From Triticum aestivum (Eukaryota; Streptophyta; Magnoliopsida; Poales; Poaceae): a stretch of 64,000 bases of DNA. This document shows, in pieces, positions 34,862 through 46,928 of this stretch. Both the position numbers and the translations under genes were made by a program. Below the pieces are notes generated by a model. That model was given only the letters and a program-made list of their open reading frames with translations. It had not been told where the DNA came from and did not search any database. The first letter of the stretch is position 1; every line of letters begins with the position of its first letter. The DNA is taken from contig NC_057802.1 in the NCBI RefSeq assembly GCF_018294505.1, positions 556,883,948-556,947,947 on the forward strand. Reading direction: 5' to 3'.

Positions 34862-35019
34862 TACATCATTCCCTTAGGATATATTCACATGTCCCGTTTC
34901 TTGTTTCTTGCAGACTACAAAGACGTGTATGATGTTTGACAAGGTCAAACATTGTACGATGTATCCCGAGCATTCATCTTATAGGTACGAGATATATGTT
35001 TGTCGGATAGTGTGGGTAA

Positions 35020-35139
35020 CATCTATCTATCTATCTATCTATCTATCCGTCCGTCCGACGGTCGGTCTGTCTATCTATGTCTATCTATTCTATCCTTTAT
35101 CTATTCTGTCTGTCTATCTATCTATTTATTTATTTATCA
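35020..35139. repeat. (ATCT)n microsatellite, compound
   Basis: ATCT repeats pass into CCGT, GTCT, CTAT and TTTA variants over about 120 bases. Such tracts are length-variable. Confidence 0.9.
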
Positions 35140-35140
35140 T

Positions 35141-35594
35141 TATATACTAAAAGCAAAATACAGTGTCTCATAGAGGTATCACATTAAGTCACACCATCCA
35201 AATTAACCTAATCATTGATTCTTAAATTTGTGGCTAGACTTTCATGTAGAACTATTAGTCATCTAACCATGTCAATGTAATCAGCTTCATGATTTATATT
35301 GATCTACTGTATATACTAAAAGCAAAATACAGAGTATCATTGAGGTACCAAGTTAAGCCACATCATCCAAATTAACTTAATCATTGGATCTAAATTTATG
35401 GTTAGATTTACTGCAAGATTATTAGTCATCTAACTGTATCGGTGCAAACATGTTCACGATTTGTATTGAGAAGGTTATATTCATATATGGATGTGGTTGA
35501 TCAGGTGTGGAAACGGCTTACCCGAAAGACGTATCTATTTAGTAAAATATAAATCTAATTATATTGTAAAAGAAAAATACAGGGTCTGATAGAG
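35141..35594. repeat. 169-bp tandem repeat, two full copies and a third start
   Basis: Copies start TATATACTAAAAGCAAAATA at 35141 and 35310; each continues with a GGTA(T/C)CA, AAGTCACA/AAGCCACA, CATCCAAATTAAC and ATTAGTCATCTAAC series. A third, diverged start is at about 35556 (TTGTAAAAGAAAAATACAGG). The CACTA element begins in this third copy. The type of repeat is unknown; the start motif would suit a rolling-circle element end, but I see no hairpin and CTRR to prove it. Confidence 0.6.
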
Positions 35595-35817
35595 CACTAG
35601 TGTAGAACCAGGCTATACCACCGGTTCGTAAGGCCTTTAGTGCCGGTTCTGTAACCGGCACTAAAGGGTGGGGACTAAAGGTCCCCCCCTTTAGTACCGG
35701 TTCTGAACGAACCGCTGCTAAAGGGCCACCACGTGGCACAAGCCAGCGCGGGGGGCGGGGAGACCTTTAGTACCGGCTGGTAACACCAACCAGTACTAAA
35801 AGTTTTGGGGGGTTTTA

Positions 35818-36475
35818 GGTTCAGGATTTCTTGTTCCTTTAATTTTGTGTTTTCCATTTAATTCTTTTTCATTTGCAGGTATTTTACGATACTACATATT
35901 GCACACGTTATGCATATATATAAATAGAATTTCTCGTAGAACCGATCATATATATAGGAGTAGGATTTTCTACAAGTGCTTGCCACAGAACTAGTTAAGG
36001 GTTTCAACTGTGCAAAAGTTCTCAAAAATTCTGAAAAAAATACTGAACCAACACACCTATAATATAACATGATCCAACGAAGGGATTAAAAAAATACGAC
36101 TGTATGTGTCCTGGACAAAAAAACAAATAGTTCAGTATATATTTATGTCGTAGTGAGCTGAAATGCTTATTATTTTTGCCGAGGACACATAGATGCATAT
36201 TTTGACAATCCCTCCGTTGGATCATCTTATTACATTAGAGAGATGCTCCCATATTTATTTCATATTTTTTGATAACTTTTAATCCGTTAAAAGTTTAGCG
36301 ACCCTTAACTAGTTCTGTGGCAAGGGTTTTGGGTTCAGGATTTCTTGTTCCTTTAATTTTGTGTTTTTCATTTAATTCTTTTTCATTTGCAGGTATTTTA
36401 CAATACTACATATTGTACACGTTATGCATATATATAAATAGATTTTCTCGTAGAACCGATCATATGATCGGTTCT
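35818..36475. repeat. About 140-bp direct repeat flanking a 346-bp inverted-repeat element
   Basis: The block GGTTCAGGATTTCTTGTTCC ... CGTAGAACCGATCAT occurs at about 35818-35950 and again at about 36331-36465 with few differences. Between them, 35979-36324 is bounded by a perfect 23-bp inverted repeat (CTTGCCACAGAACTAGTTAA + GGG, and its complement). No target-site duplication is evident. The arrangement suggests insertion plus local duplication inside CACTA 1. Confidence 0.75.
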
Positions 36476-36481
36476 ACGAGA
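36446..36481. repeat. Perfect 36-bp palindrome
   Basis: The half-site TCTCGTAGAACCGATCAT is followed directly by its exact reverse complement with no spacer. The first direct-repeat copy (about 35930-35950) has only the left half. Confidence 0.95.
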
Positions 36482-36492
36482 CCGTAATAATA

Positions 36493-36811
36493 GTTATTCT
36501 TCACCCCCCTCTATTTTACCATCAATGCACTGTAATTTTACGTTCCGTAAGTTTTGTCTTATTTCCGACATAAAAAGAGACCGTAATAATATATATAATC
36601 ATCGTAAAAAATATTTCATGTTATGTAAAATTACAAACGTAAAAACATAGTGTAAAATACACATAAACTGCAAATTTTCTTGCCTTATGACCTATATTTT
36701 TATTTTTTATGCCAAATTTTACGTAGTGAATCAATAGGAATGTAACTATTTGAATACTAAACGTAATTTAATTATGATATGATCGTAAGATTACCTCGGG
36801 TGAAGAATAAC
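36493..36811. mobile_element. Small inverted-repeat element (MITE-like)
   Basis: GTTATTCTTCACCC at 36493-36506 and GGGTGAAGAATAAC at 36798-36811 form a perfect 14-bp terminal inverted repeat around 319 bp of AT-rich DNA without a gene. The family was not established. Confidence 0.5.
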
Positions 36812-36869
36812 TTATTCTGCACCCTGGATGATGAATAGTAACACTATATATATATATATAGGTAAAATG

Positions 36870-38002
36870 TTTGGGACACCTAGTTCGGATCTGACCCGCT
36901 AATTCATTTTTTGCTTACAAATAATCAATACTACCTTTCAAATAATTCACTTTCCTTTTGTACTTGCATGCACTGCCATTGATTGTTGATTGGTTTTCAG
37001 AAAATGGCATGTTATTGATTCCCACATAAACAATTTCTTTCCTTAAATACTATAGTATCGTTAAAAAAGGCGAAAAACTCATATTTGGGTACGTAAATAT
37101 ATACCCTATGATTTTTTTCATTTGGGTACGTGTATATATACCCTATGATTTCCCTTAAATACTATGGTTTTTATTTGGGTACGTATATATATACCCTATG
37201 ATTTTTTTGCGGATACTCTATGATTTATTCTAGGTATTAGATGTCTTTCCTTAAATACTATAGTATATACCCTATGATTTATTGTAGGTATTTGATACCT
37301 ACAAGCGTATCCGATATATTTGTAAGTGAATACTTAAGTTTTCGCCAAAAACAAACAGTGCATACTCAAGATATATCTGTAAATACTCAATGTGAAATTT
37401 GTTTATGTCCTTTTTATGAGTGAATTCATGTACGTAAACTAAATACCTCGACAAATGATACTTACATTCGTATCGTTAAAATCATCCATACAACATACCT
37501 GATGGTGATGTATCTGATGTATGATAATAGAGGAATCATAACCACAAAAAATACGGCTACATACGAAAAATAATATGTATTATCCTAACATAATTTGTGG
37601 GTATATACCGTAACACAACTAGGTATCATAGAAAGAGAAACCACTTTTCGTACATTCACAACAGAGAGAGAAAGTGGCAAAATCCACAAATCTTTTTAAA
37701 CGACACAATGGCAATATGCGTAAAGTGTACAGCGTCTAGTGTTTCACATGTACATGGATCTTCTAAAGGAAGTGTTGGTGCATGCATCCTAATTAATGCC
37801 TACGTCCAAATTAGAGCAAGTAACCGCTAATTAACATATAGTTAAATGGAATTAATTAGTACGTTGCAATAACTTTCCAAATGAAATACTGCAAACGGTT
37901 AACGGTTATACCCGTTAGTGTCTATACCTGTTACAACGGCACACATCCTAATGCAATCCAAAGGTAGACAAATAAGGAGCCTGGGCACCTAGGTGTCTCA
38001 AA
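36870..38002. other. AT-rich non-coding part of CACTA 1, possibly a further inserted element
   Basis: TTTGGGACACCTAG (36870-36883) and CTAGGTGTCTCAAA (37989-38002) are inverted with one mismatch and could be ends of a 1.1-kb element, but no target-site duplication fits. Inside, about 37085-37300 holds direct repeats of a GGGTACGTATATATATACCC-type unit and CCTTAAATACTATAG. I see no gene. Confidence 0.35.
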
Positions 38003-38099
38003 TGGCCGTCCTATATACAATGTCTCGCACCATCCATTCACACATACACATGTATACATATACAATTTGGTATATACAATTTCTCCTACATGGAGGCAT

Positions 38100-40881
38100 T
38101 ACTTTGGTAGCGGGTAATGATATTCTCCTTTGGGATCTACGACCTGGTCGAGCAAAAATCCCGCTATTTCCTCTTGAATTGCTCGTACGCGATCCTCCGG
38201 TAGGAGCTGATCCCGCACCTCATCAACTTTTAAGAAGAAGATCAATATGCATATATTTGTTGTGTGATTAGATATTGGTGATGATGTAAAAATTATGAAT
38301 AGTGTTCTAGCAAACGTACCTATAGCTGTCTATCAGATGTGCTCCTTTCGGACCCCATCATGCGAATGTTCTCGTAAACGTAGTACGCACGTAAATCATT
38401 CCCCAGCGCCTGCCTCATGGCCTTTACGAGAATAGAATTTCAATCAGATAATACTTAATCAAGCATGATAATTAATGGTATTGAAACTAGAATCAAAGAG
38501 ATGGTAGTTAGTTAGTACTACTTAATTACTTACCCTGGATCGATACCAAAACAACTTTTGTTTCCATTTGCCTGGAACCATTTTGATGTACTTTTGCCAA
38601 GCCCTGCCCGCCGGCAAACAAAATAAATAAAGGAGTTATTAATTAGTTGATATCAGGAAATGACGAACTAAAGAGGCCGACATATACTTCAATAATGATT
38701 GAAATTACCTGTCGATTATCCCCTTCACGGTTGCGTAGTCACTAGATTCTTTAAGTAGTGAGTCTAGTACTTCAACTTTTCCTTCGTCAACTCGAATGTC
38801 TAACAAGATCCAGTGGTAACTGCATGCGCATATGTTTGCATGTATAAAATAAGCGGGCATGTGCATAACACTCATCAACTACCCTAAACCCTATACAATT
38901 ATTAATATCTAGCTAGTAATTAAACAAAAATAGAATTTATAGTATAATACAGTGTGACTCACCGGAAGTTGTAAGGAAGTAGTATATCTGCATTGGTATT
39001 GAGGCGCTTCAAGAACTCTAGCATGTTTTTCTCTACGTCGGCTTGATACCATTCATATGACCACGTGTCTTCATTAATGGTATTTGGGTCAATGAACCTA
39101 ATGCCATAGCGTCCAACTTTTTTCATTTCATAGATCTTCATCCTGTGCATAATACCAAAAAATAATATAGTGAGGATAATTACAGGTAATATAATGATCA
39201 ACAAGAGCACTACAGCTAGCTTCAGACTTAAATTACAGAAAAAATCACTTACAGACAATAGCAACTGACGATAGATTTGTCGAGTGCGTCTTGATTGAAT
39301 AACTAAAACAGTTCTGAATACTCAACAGACAGAGCTAGCTGATGGAAGTAATGTTCTTCCTTGACTTCCACCATGCGGGAGTCTCGATTGTTGGTCTTGG
39401 TAATTTTCATGTACCATTGATGCAATTCATACATTCTTGTTGGGAGCTTCTTGACCTCCTCAGGCTTGACCAGAGGTTCACCGCGGACATATTTCTGTTT
39501 TAGCTCCTCCTCTTTAAAAGTTTCCATGGGCTCCAAGCCTAGGAGTTGTTCTACAGTGCATCCGATCTCTTTAGCATGCCTTATATGGTTGTCGGTTATT
39601 ACCAACTGATCAGCGCCGGTACTCGCATGTGTTGGCTGACGCGGTGGCGGACTTCGAGGAGGAGTCGGCTGACGCGGTGTCGGTAGCCTTGGAAAGATGA
39701 TGCAATCCTTTCTCCATAGGATGATACGATGTTTGGCCTCTCCCAGTGTGTGCTCATCGTCACCTTCAGGAATGTCAAGCTCTAGCCCCGAATATTGGTC
39801 CACCACTTCATCAACCACAACACGAGCATAACCAGCTGTAATCGGGTTACAATGGAAGGTTGCTTCGGGGGAATTTGCATAAGCAACAGCGTCCGCCACC
39901 TTCATGGATATGTTCTTTATTTTGAAGTGTAGCTCACAATTAGTGTTCTCCATGATGTCATCCACAGGGTATCTATCCAGCAGCTGTGCCTCGCCTGGGG
40001 CAGAACCCATGCCGCTTCTCAGCATGGATGGGACGGTGCTATCCAATGCTGGATCATGCGCTAGCTGCTGCTACTGCTGAGACCCCCTTTCTTGGCTAAC
40101 TGAGTCGATTTGCTGCTGCTGCCACCGGAATTGGAGTGCCAACTCCGCGTGCTTTGATTCTAGGCCTTTAAGGCGTTCCGCTTCCTGCTTCCTGCTGTCT
40201 ACTCCTCCTCCAGCTTCCTCTTCTTCTCCTCCTCCATATTCCTTCTCGCACGGCTTCTGTAGTCGATGTTCCAGTCCGCAAACCTCTCATACCACGGAAC
40301 AATGCCTTTGCCTCATGTTCTTCCCGGGTGTTCAGGATTTCCCAAGGCGCGCGTAAGCTCGTCGTTCTCTCTGTTGGGCGTGAACACCCCCTTTCGAGCC
40401 TCTTCTATTGCAACAAGTATCTTATCTTCGACTCCTTTAAGACTTGCCCTCTTCGAAACCTTGCTTGTCTTCGGGTCCAACGCCCCCCATGCGCATAGAA
40501 CCAAGTCCTGACCCTGGGGGGCCAGCTCTTAGTAACTGGAGTGACCCCTGCATCCACCATCTCTTGCTCAGACTTATACCACTTAGGCATTGCCACCGCG
40601 TAGCCACGTGGCCCCAACTTATGAACTGCTCCTTTTTTGCGGCATTGGCCTTGTTTACTCTCGAGCGTTCCTTAGATAATTCCGATTCCTTGAATTTCAC
40701 GAAATCGGGCTAGTGCTCTCTTTGCTTTTCCAGTGTTCCCGTGAATTCTGGAGTCTTCTTCCTCCTTCGACGTACTTGGCCCATATAGTTTTCTTGTGGT
40801 TGTTGAATGCAACTGCCATCTTCCTAAGAGCAGCGGCCTTCACTTTCTGCACATCTGCATCTGTAAAATGATTTGGTAGGG
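38100..40881 (-). pseudogene. CACTA 1 second gene, C-terminal part: Transposase_24-like end, spacer domain and Ulp1-like domain
   Basis: This continues the frame broken at 57245 by the Athila insertion. From right to left: a Transposase_24-like region (LPNHFTDADVQKVKAAALRK, then LGPRGYAVAMPKWYKSEQ), a coiled, Q-rich link, an open block at 39303-40046 with a conserved CACTA spacer domain (NSPEATFHCNPITAGYARVV, ILWRKDCIIFP) and a Pro-rich linker, then spliced pieces of an Ulp1-type cysteine protease (NTNADILLPYNFR, HWILLDIRVDEGK with the catalytic His, about 38730-39020), a cysteine region at about 38330-38420, and a C-terminal motif (RAIQEEIAGFLLDQVVDP, about 38125-38215). The cysteine region reads GNDLRAYYVYENI, where family members have LC(G/A)YYVCE, so the catalytic Cys is gone. 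Frameshifts occur at about 40445-40500 and 40700. Confidence 0.7.
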
Positions 40882-43800
40882 TGATGACCCACAAGTGTAG
40901 GGGATCTGTTGTAGCCTTTTCGATAAGTAAGAGTGTCGAACCCAACGAGGAGCAGAAGGAAATGATAAGCAGTTTTCAGTAAGGTATTCTCTGCAAGCAC
41001 TGAAATTATCGGTAACAGATAGTTTTGTGATAAGGTAATTTGTAACGAGTAGCAAGTAATAAAAGTAAATAAGGTGCAGCAAGATGGCCCAATCCTTTTT
41101 GTAGCAAAGGACAAGCCTGGACAAACTCTTATATAAAGTAAAGCGCTCCCGAGGACACATGGGAATTATCGTCAAGCTAGTTTTCATCACGTTCATATGA
41201 TTCGCGTTCGGTACTTTGATAATTTGATATGTGGTTGGACCGGTGCTTGGGTACTGTCCTTCCTTGGACAAGCATCCCACTTATGATTAACCCCTATTGT
41301 GTAACAGCCTGATTTTTGGCCCTTTTCTTTTTCTTTTAATTTAATTAGTTTTTGCTCTGTTTTTCTTTTTGGAGTGGTTCCGTGGCCTTGCCACCCGGGA
41401 AACCATCTTCATTTCCTCTCCGAAGTGGCTCATCATCCTTAAAACTTTGCCAAGATCATGTCACTCCACTCCATGACCAAACCCTAATTTCTTTTTCTAG
41501 GGAAAATTTCTTTTCCTATTAAAGGAATAACCCTGTCTGCCCTAGGTTGTGAAGCAACCTATATTTATGCCCATCCAAAAATCCCCAAATAATTCTTATA
41601 AATTGTTTGGGTCATATTTTCCTCAAATATGGCAAAACATTTCATTGGCCATATTTCTCATCATGCTCAATAAATTCATTTCCTATTCTGTCCTAAATGG
41701 CACATTGTGAAGCAAGTGCTATTTATCTTTGCCCATTTGACCCCAAACTCTTTGGACATCTTTTCCTGTCCAACTAATTGACCTGTGCCAAAATTCAACT
41801 TTATTTGCCTAGTCAAACTTCCTCAGTGATTTTTCAAAGTTCCTGTATGAGGGAAGCCTTTGTAAAGGAAGTGCTAGCTAGGGTTATCCAAATGGGTTGA
41901 AATTTTGCACACTCCTTCATGTGGTCATATTATCCCACTCCTCCAAATTTCAGCTCCATCCCTTGATCTATGTGAGCACATGACCAAATCTTTTCTTCTG
42001 TTAATATTTTCAGGTTGTGAAGCAAGTATAATGTATATTGCTTCAAAAATCATGATAAATTACCAGATGGTTCTCCTACCCAAATAACTTCTCTCCACCA
42101 AATTTGGCACCATTTCACTTAGCAAATATTTCTCTAGAATTATTGCAAGATTCTGGTTAGTGAAGATAGCTGTGAAGGAAGTACCATTTTGGTAAATCCA
42201 TTTGGTATGAAACTTTTACAGCATCTTAATATGATAAAATCATTTGGCCTTGCCAAATTTCAGCTCAACTTGCCTCTCCATGTGAGTGCATCATCCAAAT
42301 CCTTAATTCTGGCCATTGTAGTGGTTTCTACAGCAACCCTCATCTAAACTCCTCCTCTTAGTCTGATTTTTGGTGCTCAACATCACCTTAGTGTGTGATC
42401 ATCACTGGACAAACTATTTACTGCGTTACCAAGCTGGTGTCACCACTGCACAGCACAAACACTTGGCTGCTGGCTTGCTTTGGGGCCATTGGCAAATCTT
42501 TTCTTTGCCCCTGGACCCAATTCTTTATTCACTTTGACTTAGGACACGACGATCTATCTATTGGACATGGCCGGTCCGGCCAGAACGCGCCGGTTGCACC
42601 AGTGCCCGTGGTGATCACTCTGGCGTCACAAATAGTGCAAGCTCTGGCTCGGTCCGGCCACAGTGCTCGTCTCCTCCCTCCTCGTCTCGACCTCAAACGT
42701 TGTCCAGGAGCTCGCCCATGCTCGACTGCATCGGCCTGCATCGCTGCTTCGTCGTCGTCCGCCATCAATGCGCCGCTAGAGCCGCGCCCGTGCCGCGTCC
42801 AGCCTCTGCCCGCCATTAAAGCTTGGTCGGGAGCTCGTCCGTGAGCTCTAGACCCCTCCTCCGCGCCTATATAAGGACCCCCGAACCCCTAAGCACTTCA
42901 CCAGCCTCTCCCCAAGCCTCCTCGACCACCAGAGTGCTCCGATCTCGCCGTTGGTCGCTGTCATCCTCCGTGGCCGCCTCGGCCTCGGCATGATTCCAGC
43001 CAACCCGAGCCTCCTCTCCTCCTCCCACCACGTCCACCGAGTCCCCCTCGTTCCACTCAGCCGCCCCACCCACTTGCCCCCTCGCCGGAGTGCCTGCTTC
43101 GCGGGAGAGCACCACCGCCCGCCCGTCCCGGTCCTCCTCCTGGCGCCACCTCTCCCCTCCACCCCTCTCCTCCCCGGAGGCCGTGCTCCCTCTGAACGGG
43201 ACCCCCTCGCTGCCCCGGTCCCTCCGGTGCCCTCGGCTCGGCCAGAGATGGCCGGAGCTGGCCGGCCCCCTCGCCGCTTCCTCCCCTGCTCCTCCTCTGT
43301 CCTGCACGGGAGCACAGGAGCGGGAGGAAGGAGACGAACTCCCGTGCCCCCTCCCCCTGCGCCCGGGCCCCGCCTGGAAGTGGCTCCAGCCACGGGTCCA
43401 CGTGGATAAGTGGAGACGGGTTTCTCCAGACACGCTTTCCTTTTTCGAAAACGTATTTCCCCTTATTCGCTTTCAGTTTTTCCTCCCAGGGACCCGTTGG
43501 TGATGAAAATATTCATAGATTGGTCCCTGATCTTCAACTCCTCACAACTTTTCAAGCGTAACTCCGATCGAGGTGAAACCAACGCTCACTTCTTCGTCTC
43601 GTCGAGCTCTATCTTTTGGTAACATTTTCACTAGGTGGTATCACAGTGAAAATGACCATTTTACCCTTGTCTCCAATCAGCCCCTTTGAGAAAGAACCGC
43701 CCGGCGTTTCGTTCCGCAGCTTCACCACATTTCTTCCCGGTGATTTCTTCCACCCCAGGCAAGCCACAACCACCATTTTCATGATAGCCATGCAGTAGCA

Positions 43801-46800
43801 TTGGTTTTTCAACTGGACTCTTTAATAATTGTATGATTGTTTTGCTACTGCTGTCATTATTTCGGTTATGCTTGTGGATCGGTGATTACCGTCATGCTAT
43901 GCTTTCTTGCACTCTGTTATCATGAACTACTTGCTAGTATTCCTTTCATATTGCCATGCTTGATAGTAGTACATGTTGGGTTGGTCATGTTCTTCGGTAC
44001 ATGACTAACGTCGGTCACTGAGTACTGTTAATATGCATTGTTCCTTTGCTGCTAGTTGGTTAAGTGTTTACTCGGTAATGTTATTAATGTGTTCTTGCAT
44101 GGTATTTATTGTTGATGCTAGTGGTCATGTTATGCTATGAGTAGTGTTGTACTTGTAATATTCATGCTCGTCATTATGCCATGCTAAGTTGGAGATGATT
44201 CATTGTTGATATGGTGGATAGTTATGTTGCACCCGTGCTTATGTTGATATCATGCTCATGCATTGTAATTGCATCATGTTATTTTATCATGGCTCAGCAT
44301 ATTGCATTCAAGTTTAACCGGATTAAATTGAACTTGAACAACTGTTGGCTGAGTCATGGTGCCACCATATCGAACTGACCAGTGCAACCACGCTTACCTT
44401 TATGGGAAGGTCCTAACTGGGTCTATTGTCGTGCCTCTCGCCGGTGCCTCCAACGAGGGAAGGTTATGGGCGCGCGCTACCCTGATCAGGTTGGCGGACA
44501 TAAGCCTTGTGTGCCCGTTGTTGTTGTTATGGATCCGGGTCCCCGTTTGGGACCGTTTATGTTTGGCCACGACGGTGGCCGTTGGTGTCTTTGGTAGACA
44601 CGGGGCCACCCAGGACTAGCCCAGTGGGGAGTGAGTTGGAGTTTTCGGGAGAGTGTCATGGCAGTAGGACAATTTTGTCGGAACGCCGTTGGTCCACCCG
44701 AATGGGAGTGCAAGGCCATGGGTTCCGTGGTGTGGGTACAGTGTACTAACCTCTGCAGAGTGTATATTAAACCTATCAATAGCCGCGCCCGCGGATAAGG
44801 GCCCAGTTCGTAGTTGGTCACACTGTGAGTCAATAGTAATTAATAATAATGCGCTTAATAACAACCATGGTTCGATGATGAGATAAGTTGGTTGTGATCG
44901 CCGGAAAGATCACCGTTTGAGACCAAGTGTTGGTCATGGTTGTGATCGCCGGAATGATCACCGTTTAGTTACGAGGTAACCCGTTGAACCAAGAGTGGTA
45001 CCGTTCGTGATCATGAGATGATCACCGTGGTATCGAGGATACCGAGTTGTCGGATATTCGTGATGTTGTGCGAGAATCATGGGTAAAGATCAAGCTCCTT
45101 GTGGTCATTTAATGATTACTACGGTATTGTTTATACCAAGCTTGATTTGATCCTGAGATGATCGTGTGATGTCCGAGGTTGGTAAGTGCTGCATGTGATG
45201 GTTACGAGATAACCCGAGCAGAAGATGGTGCATATAGTGTCATCATGTTGCATGCTAGTATCGTCAGATTTATATGTTCATGCCATGTTCATATTGTTCT
45301 AGCTGTATCATGTTCAGGTTGTTCATGCCATGTTATCCTGATGATCTCATGATAATTCCTGCTTAACTTGTAATTGCCATGTTGTTGTATGTCTTGAACG
45401 CTTTTGGTAATTGTGAGCTTGCAAGTACATTCAATGTACTGACCTGGCGTGTCATGCTAGTTTGCAGGTCATGCCGGATTTGATTGCTTGCTTGTCATGG
45501 CTTCCGTTCGTGCGAGCTAGGATAAGCGTTCCAGCCAGAGTCCCTGCGGAGTGGAGTTCACCACCGTCGTCGTTGTTCCGCTGCTAGAAGTTTTTCCGCT
45601 GCATCGTGTTGTTCTGCTGCTTGCATGGAGCAACCGTGGCAGGCGTAGTGTCGCCGTGCCGATGTTATTCACTGTAATATCGGAGACCTTGTATTCATAT
45701 TCGTGTAATAATAGAAAGCTGGTTTGTTCTATGCTAAGCAGTGCCGTATTCCAGAAGACTTCTCCTCGATCTCTGGGCTGGAATACGGGGCGTTCCGGTT
45801 TCTCTGAGCCGGGGTGCCACATATTGCAAGCATCCGCAACTACAACAGAAGTATTAAGGTAAACCTAACCATAGCATGAAACATATGGATCCAAATCAGC
45901 CCCTTACGAAGCAACGCATAAACTAGGGTTTAAGCTTCTGTCACTCTAGCAACCCATCATCTACTTATTACTTCCCAATGCCTTCCTCTAGGCCCAAACA
46001 ATGGTGAAGTGTCATGTAGTTGACGTTCACATGACACCACTAGAGGAGAGACAACATACATCTCATCAAAATATCGAACGAATACCAAATTCACATGACT
46101 ACTTATAGCAAGACTTCTCCCACGTCCTTAGGAACAAACGTAACTACTCACAAATCATATTCGTGTTCATAATCAGAGGGGTATTAATATGCATAATGGA
46201 TCTGAACATATGATCTTCCACCAAGTAAACCAACTAGCATCAACTACAAGGAGTAATCAACACTACTAGCAACCCACAGGTACCAATCTGAGGTTTTGGG
46301 ACAAAGATTGGATACAAGAGATGAACTAGGGTTTGAGATGAGACGGTGCTGGTGAAGATATTGATGGAGATTGACCCCCTCCCGATGAGAGGATCGTTGG
46401 TGATGACGATGGTGATGATTTCCCCCTCCCGGAGGGAAGTTTCCCCGGCAGAACAGCTCCGCCGGAGCCCTAGATTGGTTCCTCCAAGGTTCCGCCTCGT
46501 GGCGGCGGAGTTTCGTCCTGTAAGCTTGCTTATGATTTTGTCCTCGACGAAAGACTCCATATAGCCAAAGATGGGCATCAGAGGGCTGCCAGGGGGCCCA
46601 CGAGGAAGGGGGGCGCGCCCCCACCCTCGTGGACGGTGGGTGGCCCCCCTCTGGTACTTCTTTCGCCCAATATTTTATATATATATTCTAAAACGTGCTC
46701 CCGTGAAGTTTCAGGACTTTTGGAGTTGTGCAGATTAGGTCTCTAATATTTGCTCCTCTTTCAGCCCAGAATTCCAGGTGGCGGCATTCCCCCTCTTCAT

Positions 46801-46914
46801 GTAAACCTTGTAAAATAAGAGAGAATATGCATAAGTATTGTGACATAATGTGTAATAACAGCCCATAATGCTATAAATATCGATATAAAAGCATGATGCA
46901 AAATGGACGTATCA
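40882..46914 (-). mobile_element. 3' LTR of the Athila element, interrupted
   Basis: The LTR is in two pieces, 40882-41299 and 45827-46914 (together 1506 bp), split by the solo LTR at 41300-45821. Both pieces match the LTR at 55797-57239. The other LTR lacks about 80 bp present here at about 46125-46207. Inverted TGATAC-type ends agree in both. Confidence 0.9.
41300..45821 (+). mobile_element. 4.5-kb solo LTR (LARD/Sukkula-like size)
   Basis: It starts TGTAACAGCC and ends GGGTGCCACA, flanked by the duplication TATTG (41295-41299 and 45822-45826). A TATA box in CCTATATAAGGACCCC (about 42869-42884) marks a plus-strand promoter. No gag or pol frame exists, and the single copy with intact duplication means a solo LTR. 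LTRs of this length are known for the large non-autonomous LARD elements of Triticeae (Sukkula); the family name is an inference from size. The GC-rich part (42700-43400) yields long but meaningless frames on both strands. Short direct repeats (TGATCGCCGGAA-GATCACCGTT) lie at 44894-44966. Confidence 0.8.
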
Positions 46915-46928
46915 ACTCCCCCAAGCTT
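46915..46928 (-). other. Polypurine tract of the Athila element
   Basis: Minus-strand AAGCTTGGGGGAGT abuts the 3' LTR start TGATACGTCC. It primes plus-strand DNA synthesis in this class of elements. Confidence 0.8.

Noticed and set aside
37085..37300. Short spaced repeats that could suggest a CRISPR-like array
   Set aside because: The repeats are AT-rich, irregular and not separated by uniform spacers, and the genome is a plant nuclear one.
42529..43503. Overlapping frames up to 188 residues in a GC-rich block
   Set aside because: They lie inside a solo LTR, on both strands at once, and are Arg/Gly/Pro-rich without motifs.
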